A DNA stretch of 33,766 nt, taken from NCBI GenBank assembly GCA_020829485.1, contig JAIVFU010000072.1:1-33766 (forward strand), written 5' to 3'. Of this stretch, positions 7,591-16,700 are shown in pieces. The translations under genes and the position numbers were made by a program. The notes under the pieces were generated by a model. The model saw only the letters and a list, made by a program, of their open reading frames with translations, did no database searches and was not told the origin of the DNA. Position 1 is the stretch's first letter. The number at the start of each line of letters is the position of its first letter. This DNA is from Nostoc sp. CHAB 5834. Lineage in GTDB: Bacteria; Cyanobacteriota; Cyanobacteriia; Cyanobacteriales; Nostocaceae.

Positions 7591-7682
7591 TTTGACCTCT
7601 CTCCAAACCTCTCTCCTAAAAGGAGAGAGGCTTTGAATCTTACTCCCATTCCCTACGAGGGAAGGGGCTGGGGGTTAGGTCT
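7591..7682. repeat. Interspersed repeat with CCTCTCTCCT/AGGAGAGAGG hairpin
   Basis: CCTCTCTCCT (7608-7617) and AGGAGAGAGG (7621-7630) form a perfect 10-bp stem with an AAA loop. It is followed by a purine-rich GAGGGAAGGGGCTGGGGGTT segment. This is a familiar type of cyanobacterial intergenic repeat. No coding content is seen between 7338 and 7736. Confidence 0.6.
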
Positions 7683-7736
7683 GTATTCGACTCAAACGAG
7701 AAGCGCTATAGATGCTCTAGAAAAGAAGTAGCAAGG

Positions 7737-8123
7737 TTAGCGTACATATAAAATGATCTTGACGGGTCTATTACTAGCGTAAGACAATATAGACCCTTGT
7801 ACGTATTCATTGTTCCACCAAATGTCGTTCCAAACTGTGCTACTACGCAACACAGTGTGCCAGTTTCCGTTACTGATTTGCACAGCGACCGTAATGCCTT
7901 GAATATTTGGGCCATATAAACCGTGTGGTACTGAAAAGAAGCCGTCGCTATTGGTTGTGGTTTGCAGAGTATAAGTACTCAACTGGGTTAACTGGGCTTG
8001 GGCGTATGCGGGTTTTGGTTCAAGTGTGGCGAAACTGGCAAAACTCAGACCAGTGCCAGCAGAAACAGGTATGGTCAGAGCGAAAGCTATAGAGAGTATT
8101 TTAGGCATTTGATTTTTTATCAT
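7737..8123 (-). CDS. Small secreted protein of unknown function
   Basis: A 128-residue protein with a clear signal peptide: Lys-containing N-terminus, hydrophobic core ILSIAFALTIPVSAGTG, and a probable cleavage after AYA near residue 41, leaving a mature part of about 87 residues. The mature part is rich in Thr, Ser, Asn, Trp and Tyr (WNDIWWNNEYVQGS) and looks like a compact beta-rich extracellular domain ending in VKIILYVR. No cysteines are present, so no disulfides. I do not recognise a family. ATG at 8123 is used; a second ATG five codons later (8108) is an alternative start. It stands alone, flanked by repeats on the 3' side. Confidence 0.65.
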   Translation of the reverse strand: MIKNQMPKILSIAFALTIPVSAGTGLSFASFATLEPKPAYAQAQLTQLSTYTLQTTTNSDGFFSVPHGLYGPNIQGITVAVQISNGNWHTVLRSSTVWNDIWWNNEYVQGSILSYASNRPVKIILYVR

Positions 8124-8715
8124 ATTTCAAAAGAGATTTTTTTGTGGACAGTTGCAATAAGCTGTCTAACTAGTCCTCAATTTCCTTCAAAAAGAGGCAG
8201 GGGAACAGGGGTTTATTTCGATGCGAAACAGCTTACCCCAGGCTACCGCAAAGTCAATAAAATGAGGATTTTACAAATCTTTTAGGACGTGCTGTAGCTA
8301 ATTAGCTATGTCAAAGATTTTACTAAATCAATAATAGAATGTATAGAACGTTAAGGTTAAAATCAAGTTATATAATTCAACACCTTAGCCAAAAAAAGAA
8401 GTAGTGTAGCTTTTGCCGAAATAGCCCAAGACAAGACCATGCTTGATTATTAGGCAAAACGTAAAACCCCAGTCCAGACGTACACGACAGTCAAAATTAC
8501 TTCCACAGAAACCATACAGGATTTTATTGGCTCAGTTTTTTGCCATCCGGCAAAAACAAGGGTATAAAATCTTAGGTTTGTTCTATATCAAGGCTCGTAA
8601 CTTGGCGAAGGTATTGATAATTACATTATTGAATTATTAAATACTACATAGCATATCTTATGCTATGTAGTAGCTGGATTTACGCTGTGCTGTACTAGTT
8701 ATATTTATTGCCACT
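8124..8715. other. Intergenic region between the small secreted protein and mutS2
   Basis: About 590 bases. A short plus-strand frame with a TTG start (8443-8640) is basic and unrelated to anything I recognise; I do not call it. The only strong structure is the hairpin at 8642-8672, downstream of mutS2. Confidence 0.5.
8642..8672 (-). terminator. Hairpin downstream of mutS2, probable terminator
   Basis: TACTACATAGCATA (8642-8655) and TATGCTATGTAGTA (8659-8672) are perfect 14-bp arms with a 3-nt loop. The hairpin begins 43 bp past the mutS2 stop codon. On the minus strand it is followed by an AT-rich tail (TTTAATAATTC) rather than a pure T run, so termination is likely but not certain. Confidence 0.6.
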
Positions 8716-11163
8716 TTATTTGATGTGAGCAACGGTAACACCACTACCGCCATCTGCTTGTTCTGCTGGTTCGTAGTTCTTCACTCTGGGATGCTGTTGC
8801 AAAAATGTGTGGACACCTTGTCGCAGTTTCCCAGTGCCGTAACCGTGAATAATCCAAACTGGGCCTGTAGCTTCCGAGATGGCTTTATCTAAAATATATT
8901 CGGCATCAGCTACCCGTTTACCGCGCAAATCGATGGTATTTTGGGAAGTGCGAATTTCTGGGACACTTTGCGGTGGCGGGGTTACTGCTGCTGGGGCTGG
9001 TTTGGGTTTGACGATCGCTTCGGGTTTTTGACCATCTAGAGATTCTACGTCTTGCAACTTCACGTTCATCTTCATTAGCCCAAACCGAACGCTTAACTCG
9101 CCATCTTCATCGGGGGCAGTAATTACATCTGCTATCTGTCCCAATTTTGGAATGCGGACGCGATCGCCTACTTTGGGCATAAATCCAGGTTTTGGTTTTG
9201 CTGGCGTTGCTGGCTGATAAAGTTGGCCAATTTGATTCAAAGCATTGGTTGCTTGCTGGGCCTCTTGGGCTGTGGGCGTACCTTTCTGCAAACGGCGGAT
9301 CACTTGGGCAATTTCACCTTTTGCTTGGGCGATCGCTTGTTGGACTGCTATTTCCTGTGAAGCCCGCAAACTGCTTTCCCTTTCCTCCAAACTTGCGGCT
9401 TTTGCGGATACTTCTTTGTATAAACGTTCCGCTTGTTGCAACAAACTTTGGGCTTCGGCTGCTTTGGTTTCTTGACGGCGGCGTTGTGCTTCTAAGCCAG
9501 CAATTACTTGGTTAACTTCATCTGTGGCTTCTCCCACCTGGGTTTTTGCCTGTTGTACCACTTCTGGGTTCAATCCTAAGCGCAGGGCAATAGTTAAGGC
9601 GTTAGAACGTCCGGGGATGCCCCACAGGAGACGGTAAGTAGGCGAGAGAGTACTTTCGTCAAATTCAACAGAGGCATTTTCAAACCGCTCATCTTCGTAT
9701 TTCAGGGCTTTTAATTCCCCGAAGTGAGTGGTGGCGATCGTTAGCTGCGCGTGGTTGGCTAAATATTGCAACAAGGCGATCGCTAAGGCGCTACCTTCAA
9801 CTGGATCGGTTCCTGCACCGACTTCATCGAGTAACACTAGGGAGTGGGGAGTGGGGAGTGGGGGAGTGGAGATTTCTAAATTTTGTTCTTCCCCATTCCC
9901 TATTCCCCACTCCCTACTCCCTCTCCCCAATGCTTCTAAAATCCGACTAATGCGGCGGATGTGTCCAGAAAATGTGGATAAACTTTGCTGTAAAGATTGT
10001 TCATCGCCTATATCTGCCAGCACTTTATCAAACCAAGGTATTTCTACTGGTTCGCGGGCGGGGACAAATAAACCCACTTTGGCCATCAATGCTGCTAACC
10101 CCAAGGTTTTTAAGGTTACAGTTTTACCGCCAGTATTTGGCCCGGTAATTGTCACTACCCGAATTAGCGGGTTTATCAACAAATCTACAGGAACTACTGG
10201 TTGCCCTTGTTCGTGCTGTTGTTGCCACACTAACAGAGGATGTCGTAAATTCCGCAAGGTAATGATTTCACTATCTTCACGCTGGATAAATCGCGGGGGA
10301 TTCGCTCCTAGCCAGTAACTATATCGCGATCTAGCGGTTGCCAAATCCAAAGTGGTAGCGATCGCTAACAATCTTTCTAAATCTGGTTTGACTGCGGCTA
10401 CAAGTTCTGTCAAAGCACGGCGAACCGCTTCTTCTTCTGCTTGCTCTCTTCTAATTATCTGCCGCAATTGGTTGCCCAGAGGCACTACTGAATTGGGTTC
10501 CACATATAGCGTGGCACCACTAGTAGAGGTATCGTGAACAATACCGGGGATGGCATCTTTTTGGGGTGCTTTTACGGGGATGACAAAGCGATCGCCCCGT
10601 TGCGTAATTAGCTGTTCTTGAACTGCGCCAGATTTTGCCTGTAAGATATTTTGCAGCTTTTGAGTAATTTGGCTGCGTACTCGCCGCAAATCTGTGCGAA
10701 TTTCTCCCAGTTTTTGACTCGCGCGGTCAGTTACCTGGGCCCGTTCATCAATACATCGGTGAATTTCCTGCTCTAGTTCTGGATAAGTCCGCAAATCGGC
10801 AACCAAATCAGTCAATATCGGCAAATCTTCCTGATTGTCAATGACACGGCGCAAATTTCTAGCACCAGCGAGGGTAGTAGCGATCGCTAACAGTTCATCC
10901 CCTGCCAAAACTCCACTGCGTTCTGCCCGTTCTAAGGAATCGCCAATATCTTGAATTCCCTCAAATGACAGTCCCGTGGTCAGGCGAGTTTCCAGCTGGT
11001 AGACTTCTTTAGTTTGCTCTAACAACTCCTCGCTGTGGATCTGAGAATCGGGTATTTTCAGATGACGCGCAGCTGTCGCCCCCAGCTTGGTTGCCGCAAA
11101 GGTGGCAAGGTGCTGGCAGAGGCGATGCCATTCTAATAGTTCTAAGGTCTCAGATTGGATCAA
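8716..11163 (-). CDS. mutS2: Endonuclease MutS2
   Basis: An 815-residue MutS2 protein. The N-terminal core and lever (starting MIQSETLELLEWHRLCQHLA) are followed by the ATPase domain, with Walker A GPNTGGKT at residues 341-348 and Walker B LVLLDEVGAGTDP from residue 442, then ATTHFGELK. A long coiled coil follows (about 540-640), and a C-terminal Smr nuclease domain begins at TIDLRGKRVADAEYILD with HGYGTGKLRQGV. MutS2 lacks the mismatch-recognition domain of MutS; in bacteria it limits recombination and, in some species, acts on collided ribosomes through the Smr domain. Directly before Walker B, residues about 413-441 (including REWGIGNGEEQN) are encoded by a G-rich intergenic-type repeat. 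The gene is monocistronic, with a hairpin downstream. Confidence 0.95.
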   Translation of the reverse strand: MIQSETLELLEWHRLCQHLATFAATKLGATAARHLKIPDSQIHSEELLEQTKEVYQLETRLTTGLSFEGIQDIGDSLERAERSGVLAGDELLAIATTLAGARNLRRVIDNQEDLPILTDLVADLRTYPELEQEIHRCIDERAQVTDRASQKLGEIRTDLRRVRSQITQKLQNILQAKSGAVQEQLITQRGDRFVIPVKAPQKDAIPGIVHDTSTSGATLYVEPNSVVPLGNQLRQIIRREQAEEEAVRRALTELVAAVKPDLERLLAIATTLDLATARSRYSYWLGANPPRFIQREDSEIITLRNLRHPLLVWQQQHEQGQPVVPVDLLINPLIRVVTITGPNTGGKTVTLKTLGLAALMAKVGLFVPAREPVEIPWFDKVLADIGDEQSLQQSLSTFSGHIRRISRILEALGRGSREWGIGNGEEQNLEISTPPLPTPHSLVLLDEVGAGTDPVEGSALAIALLQYLANHAQLTIATTHFGELKALKYEDERFENASVEFDESTLSPTYRLLWGIPGRSNALTIALRLGLNPEVVQQAKTQVGEATDEVNQVIAGLEAQRRRQETKAAEAQSLLQQAERLYKEVSAKAASLEERESSLRASQEIAVQQAIAQAKGEIAQVIRRLQKGTPTAQEAQQATNALNQIGQLYQPATPAKPKPGFMPKVGDRVRIPKLGQIADVITAPDEDGELSVRFGLMKMNVKLQDVESLDGQKPEAIVKPKPAPAAVTPPPQSVPEIRTSQNTIDLRGKRVADAEYILDKAISEATGPVWIIHGYGTGKLRQGVHTFLQQHPRVKNYEPAEQADGGSGVTVAHIK
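9839..9928. repeat. GGGGAGT-type inverted repeat inserted in mutS2
   Basis: The left arm (9839-9869) is built of GGAGTGGGGAGTGGGG units; the right arm (9891-9928) is roughly its reverse complement (CCCCACTCCCTACTCCC). The arms enclose about 20 bp of AT-rich sequence. The same GGAGTGGGGAGTGGGG unit occurs in the intergenic spacer at 30747-30769, showing it is a dispersed repeat. Inside mutS2 it is read in frame. Confidence 0.8.
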
Positions 11164-11356
11164 GGTTTCAACATCTAATCTGAAATTATCGTAACAATTT
11201 TAGCTGCTAGATGCATAATTTTTAAAGGAGAAAATTTTGCTTTAGTTAATAGTTGAGAGGTATATTCGTCCTCTACTTCTTATACATTGATGTACTTTAT
11301 ACTACATCAACATTTTTGTTGACTCTGACTCTAAGCGAAAACGCCACAAAAACTGA

Positions 11357-11656
11357 TTACGCAGCAATGATTTCTTGCGCCAGAACGTAAGGCTGAACGA
11401 TGAGAGTGTTAAATCGTTTAGTGCGATGACCGTTCCATTCTCCCACCTGTACTATCGTCGGTTTGGCAATCAATTGTTTATCAATCCACTGTTCCACTGA
11501 TGGTATGTTATCACTGGCGATCGCTACTCCAACATCCACCAAGTTTAGCTCAAGTGCCACCAAAATTACTGCATCTCGTTGTACATGAGGAATTAGCCAC
11601 TCCCACTCTGCCTCATCCAAAATTTCTGTTAATTCCGATCTTAAATCCGACATCAT
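11357..11656 (-). CDS. DUF2288 domain protein
   Basis: A 99-residue protein of the DUF2288 family: LRSELTEILDEAEWEWLIPHVQRDAVILVALELNLVDVGVAIASD, where the alternating hydrophobic pattern and conserved Trp/Leu positions match the family, followed by VEQWIDKQLI and a short C-terminal tail. No signal peptide or membrane helix. Function unknown. Two adjacent ATG codons are available (11656 and 11653). A 105-bp gap holding two copies of a 20-bp palindrome separates it from the AI-2E-family gene upstream on the same strand, so co-transcription is possible. Confidence 0.75.
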   Translation of the reverse strand: MMSDLRSELTEILDEAEWEWLIPHVQRDAVILVALELNLVDVGVAIASDNIPSVEQWIDKQLIAKPTIVQVGEWNGHRTKRFNTLIVQPYVLAQEIIAA

Positions 11657-11702
11657 TCCTTAATTTGTATTGACTAAGAAACTATTTTACATTAATTACT
11701 AC

Positions 11703-11761
11703 AGACGCGATTAATCGCGTCTCTACTTCCAATTCTTGTACAGACGCGATTCATCGCGTCT
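11703..11761. repeat. Two tandem copies of a 20-bp palindrome (AGACGCGAT...ATCGCGTCT)
   Basis: AGACGCGATTAATCGCGTCT (11703-11722) is a perfect palindrome. A second copy with one central change, AGACGCGATTCATCGCGTCT, lies at 11742-11761 and ends directly against the stop codon of the AI-2E-family gene (11762-11764). Degenerate relatives occur at 3162-3181 and inside kinase 1 at 14030-14057. As an RNA each copy would form a hairpin; after the AI-2E-family gene they could attenuate read-through, but no T run follows. Confidence 0.75.
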
Positions 11762-12847
11762 CTAAACTTCTGATTTCATCTCATCAATTTCAAATAAAGA
11801 TACAATTACTCCGGCTATCGGAATAGATATAAAAACTCCTAGTAATCCTGCTACTTTAGCGCCTACTAACAAAGCAAAAAACACCACTACAGGATTAAGA
11901 TTCAGCGCACCTTGCATAATTCGGGGCGCAATCAAGTTGTCTTGTATCTGCTGGAGGATAATACAAGCTATCAATACTTTCAATGCTAACCAAACACCTT
12001 GAGACAACACAAATAAAGTAATTGTGCTTACTCCCAATGTTGCTCCTATGCCAGGAATGATATCAAGAATTCCAACTATTATTGCCAATATTAAAGCAAA
12101 AGGTACTTGTAATATTAAGAAAACCACGAAAGTCGTACTTGTGAGAAATGCACTTAATAATAACTGACCTCTAAAAAATCCTAAAAATGACTTTCTGATT
12201 ATAATTGTAAATCTATTGCGGCGATGTCTGGGTACAATTTTTAAAATAAAGTTCCACAGTTTGTCTCCATCTAATAACATGAAGAAAGCCACAACTGCAA
12301 TCAATACAAAAGTCACAAAGTTCGTCATAAACCCTTGTAGAATAGCTAAACTAGTCACAAGACTTGAGACAGCTTGGTTCCGCAGTTGTTCTTCAATAAA
12401 ACTTAAATCTATCTGTAAATTCCGGCTTCGCAAAATTCCTTCTATTCGCTCTAATAGAGGTACTAAAGAATTTAAAAATGCAGTGATACTATCAATTAAT
12501 TGTTGTCCTTGAGATAAAACCGTTAAGCCCACGGTAATTATCAGACCGCCTATAATCACAATACTGAGCAAGAAAACAAGACCAACAGCTACACCGTGGG
12601 GTAAAAAACGCCGCAGCCCTTGTACGGGATAGCTGAGTAAAAAGGCCAAAATTGCAGCGAATGTGAAAATAACAATGACTGCTTCAAAATAAGCTAAAAG
12701 CTGTACAATTGCCCAGCCAGAAGCAACTAAAAGTAAAAATCTAACTAATGCTAGATTATTTAATCGCTCCCAAAAATTCTTGGCTTCAAAGCCGCTCATA
12801 ATGCTGTTTAGGGTGAAATTGATGGTAGATTTGCCTAGCAGTTGCAT
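11762..12847 (-). CDS. AI-2E family transporter (TqsA/PerM-like permease)
   Basis: A 361-residue multi-spanning membrane protein. Hydrophobic segments occur near residues 33-52, 54-75, 84-112, 165-195 and in the C-terminal half (SAFLTSTTFVVFLIL, FALILAIIVGILDIIPGIGATLG, WLALKVLIACIIL, VVFFALLVGAKVAGLLGVFISIPIAG). The PGIG signature, the QQIQDNLIAPRIMQG segment and the final GxxGVFISIPIAG are those of the AI-2E transporter/PerM family. Substrate is unknown; the family name reflects E. coli TqsA, and many members transport other solutes or ions. ATG at 12847 gives a 16-residue extension before MSGFEAKNFWERL (12799), which is an equally good start. Confidence 0.85.
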   Translation of the reverse strand: MQLLGKSTINFTLNSIMSGFEAKNFWERLNNLALVRFLLLVASGWAIVQLLAYFEAVIVIFTFAAILAFLLSYPVQGLRRFLPHGVAVGLVFLLSIVIIGGLIITVGLTVLSQGQQLIDSITAFLNSLVPLLERIEGILRSRNLQIDLSFIEEQLRNQAVSSLVTSLAILQGFMTNFVTFVLIAVVAFFMLLDGDKLWNFILKIVPRHRRNRFTIIIRKSFLGFFRGQLLLSAFLTSTTFVVFLILQVPFALILAIIVGILDIIPGIGATLGVSTITLFVLSQGVWLALKVLIACIILQQIQDNLIAPRIMQGALNLNPVVVFFALLVGAKVAGLLGVFISIPIAGVIVSLFEIDEMKSEV

Positions 12848-12953
12848 TTAAGCACAAAGTCTGATGTCATTGCTAGAGCACATTGACATTAAACATACAG
12901 AGACTAAGGCGCGATCGCTACCTCCCTAAAGCATATATCTGAACTTGTCTAAC

Positions 12954-13592
12954 TTATCTTCCTAAATCATGCATCTCGTTTATTACTTTGGTACACTTTT
13001 GTGTTAAGGCTTCTAATTCTTCTTTATTAGTGGAACTGGGAGCATCAATCAAGTTACCAATTCTCACGGTGATGGGAACTGCGCGGGGTAGGGACGATCC
13101 TTTTTGTAAAATCTCCTCAGTACCCCAGACACTCACGGGTAATATTGGGGCTTTTGCTTTCGCCGCCAGCAGCAATGCGCCTCTTTTGGGGTCTGTAATT
13201 CTACCATCTGGGGTGCGAGTGCCTTGCAAGAAAACACCGACAGCCCAACCATTATTAAGATATTCTAGGGCGGAACGGATGGCATTGCGATCGGCATTTC
13301 CTCGACTCACCGGGTAAGCACCATACAATTTAATCGCTTGCGCCAAAACTGGGATTTTAAACAACTCTTCCTTAGCCATGTACGCCACTGGACGACGTAC
13401 ACAGTTGGAGACAATTGGCGGGTCAAAATAACTAGCGTGATTACTCACTACCAGCAACGGCCCTGATTGGGGGACATTTTCCGTACCATAAATCTGGCCC
13501 CGAAAGTAAGCATGAAGCATGGGGCTGACGACCGACCATTTAAAGGCGTGGTAAAGTGCCAGACTGATAAACGGTTCGCGGTTTCTGTCCAC
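12954..13592 (-). CDS. plsC: PlsC-like lysophospholipid acyltransferase (1-acylglycerol-3-phosphate O-acyltransferase)
   Basis: A 212-residue protein with the acyltransferase motif I NHASYFDP (His52, Asp57), motif II around YPVSRGNADRNAIRSAL (93-109), motif III QGTRTPDGR (123-131) and motif IV LPVSVWG. This family transfers a second acyl chain to lysophosphatidic acid in membrane-lipid synthesis, at the cytoplasmic face of the membrane. Position 123 of motif III holds Gln where the family usually has Glu (EGTR); I am unsure how common this is in cyanobacteria. The start is GTG at 13592 (DRNREPFISLALYHAFK). It shares the strand and pathway of plsX, fabH and fabD 14 kb away, but three kinase genes of the opposite strand lie between. 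Confidence 0.88.
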   Translation of the reverse strand: MDRNREPFISLALYHAFKWSVVSPMLHAYFRGQIYGTENVPQSGPLLVVSNHASYFDPPIVSNCVRRPVAYMAKEELFKIPVLAQAIKLYGAYPVSRGNADRNAIRSALEYLNNGWAVGVFLQGTRTPDGRITDPKRGALLLAAKAKAPILPVSVWGTEEILQKGSSLPRAVPITVRIGNLIDAPSSTNKEELEALTQKCTKVINEMHDLGR

Positions 13593-13695
13593 AGAAGATA
13601 ATTCAAATCAGACTGAATTTAGCATACGCGATCGCCAGGCCCAGAGCAAACGCCAAAAAGCTGTGGAGATGAATTGCTTCACCCATTTGGGAATA

Positions 13696-13722
13696 CTAAA
13701 TCCATAAAATATTAGGATTTAG
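13696..13722 (+). promoter_or_regulatory. Stem-loop or operator dyad just before kinase 1
   Basis: CTAAATCC (13696-13703) and GGATTTAG (13715-13722) are perfect inverted repeats separated by 11 nt. They are followed by CAGT and then the ATG at 13727. The same arrangement occurs before kinase 2 (19171-19197) with a changed but still paired base. It could be an RNA hairpin that covers the start site or a dimeric operator. Confidence 0.6.
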
Positions 13723-13726
13723 CAGT

Positions 13727-16700
13727 ATGAATACCACTACAGTCAGAATTCCCGGATATCGCATCAGTGAAGAACTTTACAATGGTTCCAGAACGCTGGT
13801 TTATCGAGGGTATCGAGAGAGTGACTCATTAAGAGTAGTGATTAAACTGCTTAAAAATCCTTATCCAAGTTTTTCTGAACTCTTGTCGTTTCGCAATCAG
13901 TACACCATAGCTAAAAATCTCAATTCCCCTCTAATCATCCAAACATATAGCCTGGAACCTTACCAGAATAGCTATGTATTGGTGATGGAAGATTTTGGAG
14001 GGATTTCTCTTAAAGATTATTTCACCTCTGTAGATACGCGATATGTTGCGTTTCTACAAGAGTTTTTACAAATTGCGATCGCACTGTGCAATACCTTAGA
14101 TATACTCTACCGCGAACGGATTATTCATAAAGATATTAAACCTGCCAATATTCTAATTAATCCCAAAACCAAACAAGTTAAATTAATTGACTTTAGTATT
14201 GCATCTCTACTGCCACGAGAAACTCAAACTTTAATCAATCCTAATATATTGGAAGGCACACTTGCTTATATTTCGCCAGAACAAACTGGACGAATGAATC
14301 GGGGTATTGACTATCGCACAGATTTTTATTCTTTGGGTGTAACTTTTTACGAATTACTAACAGGAGAATTACCATTTACATCAAATGATGCAATGGAATT
14401 TGTGCATTGTCATATTGCAAAAGCACCGCTTTTAGTGCATCAGATAAATCATAAAATTCCATCTGTACTATCAAAAATCATTGAAAAATTGATGGCGAAA
14501 AATGCCCAAGACCGCTATCAGAGCGCATTAGGTCTGAAGTATGATTTAGAAAAGTGCTTGCTTCAACTGAAGGAAACAGACAAAATTGAGAGTTTTTCAA
14601 TTGCACAAAGGGATGTGTGCGATCGCTTTATTATCCCCGATAAACTCTATGGACGAGAAACAGAAGTAGAAACCCTACTCCAAGCATTTGAAAGAGTTAG
14701 CTTGGGTGCAACTGAAATGATGCTGGTAGCTGGGTTTTCTGGAATTGGAAAAACGGCGGTTGTTAACGAAGTTCATAAACCGATTGTGCGCCAACGCGGT
14801 TATTTTATCAAAGGCAAATTTGACCAATTTCAGCGCAATATTCCTTTCAGTGCATTTGTGCAAGCTTTCCGGGATTTAATGGGGCAATTGCTTACAGAAA
14901 GTGATGCTCAAATCCAGCAATGGAAAAGCAATATATTAGAGGCTGTGGGGGAAAATGGACAAGTAATTATTGAAGTCATCCCCGAATTATCTAGAATTAT
15001 TGATATCCAACCAGCAGTACCAGAATTATCAGGAACTGCTGCCCAAAATAGATTTAATTCAATATTTCAGAAATTTATTAGCGTTTTTACAACTAAAAAA
15101 CATCCCTTAGTGATGTTTTTGGATGATTTACAGTGGGCTGATTCGGCTTCTTTCAAACTGGTTGAATTATTGATGGGTGAGGATAGCGGATATTTATTAT
15201 TAATTGGTGCTTACCGGGATAATGAAGTGTCTCCAATACATCCTTTGATGATGACTTTAAAGGAGATGCATAAGGTGGGTGTAGCTATTAATAGTATTAC
15301 ATTGCAAGCTCTTAGTGAAAATACTTTAAATCGACTGGTTGCAGATACTTTAAATTGCATACACGATCTAGCGACACCTTTGACGCAGTTAATTTATCAA
15401 AAAACTCAAGGAAACCCATTTTTTAGTACACAGTTCCTCAAGGCTTTGTATGACGATAATTTGATTGTATTCAACTCTTATCTAGGATGCTGGCAGTGCG
15501 ATATTACCCTAGTTAAACAAGCTGCATTGACTGATGATGTGGTAGAATTTATGGCGCAACAGTTACAAAAGCTGCCTTTTTCAACCCAAGGGATTTTAAA
15601 GTTAGCGGCATGTATTGGTAATCAATTTAATTTGATGACCTTAGCAGCTGTTTCTCAACAGTCAGAAAATGAAACTGCTGCCGCACTTTGGAAAGCTTTG
15701 CAGGAAGCTTTTGTTTTACCGGAAAGTGAAATTTATAAGTTTTATATTGATGATAAAGAAGCAATTTATCAACAAGAAATGTCCCATGTTATTAATTACA
15801 AATTCTCCCATGACCGCATTCAGCAAGCTGCTTATTCATTGATTCTTGATGAAGATAAAAAAGCAACTCATTTACAGATTGGACGTTTATTATTATCCAA
15901 TACTTCAGATGGCGAACAAACAGATAAAATATTTGATATCGCCAATCAATTGAATATGGGAATTTCCCTGATCGCCGATGATGTTGAGAAAATTAAAGTT
16001 GCCCAAATCAATCTCAATGCTGCTCAGAAAGCGAGAAGGGCAACGGCATATTCTGCGGCTTTTAGTTATGCAGAAAAAGGGATGAGTTTGTTAGATGATA
16101 ATAGTTGGCAGAGGCAATATAATATTACTCTTGGTTTGCATAATATTGCCGCAGATACAGCATTTCTGACGGGTAGTTTTGCAGAAATTACTCAATTGAT
16201 GCACTTAGTAAAACTTAATTCCCAAACAGTAGTAGATAACCTTGCTGTTTATGAGGCTCAAATTCAAGCTTATAGTGCCCACAAGAATTACCAAAAGTCC
16301 ATTGATACGGGTTTAGAATTTATCCAATTGTTAGGGATTAAATTACCATCGCAGCCAAGTAAATTACAAGTGTTGGCAGAATTAATCAAAACCAAGGTTT
16401 TATTGCGTGGTAATTCCTTAGAAAAGCTGTTGCAATTACCTGTGATGACAAATCCAGAAACTATTGTCGTACTGCGAATTAGCAATTTAATTTCCTATCC
16501 AGCATATTTCTGTTCGCAGCCATTAATGGCACTATTGGCATTTCTGGGTATCCAAAAATCCCTTCAACAGGGTAATTCTATCTGGTCATCTAGTTTTTAT
16601 ACAATCTATAGCATTATTTTATCAAATTTGCAGGAATTAGAAGCAAGTTATCAAATGGGGCAATTTTCCCTCAACTTACTAAATAAATTACCAAACCTCT

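Noticed and set aside
7370..7606. An open minus-strand frame of 78 residues.
   Set aside because: It consists entirely of intergenic hairpin repeats and has no protein-like features.
8443..8640. Plus-strand frame of 65 residues starting at TTG.
   Set aside because: Very basic with no recognisable domain, no ribosome site and a poor start codon; probably random.
14190..14200. DFS instead of DFG in the Ser/Thr kinase domain of both large kinases as a sign of inactivity.
   Set aside because: Both paralogues have it, and as I recall the same IDFS motif is usual in this cyanobacterial kinase family; Lys, HKD and the metal-binding Asp are kept.
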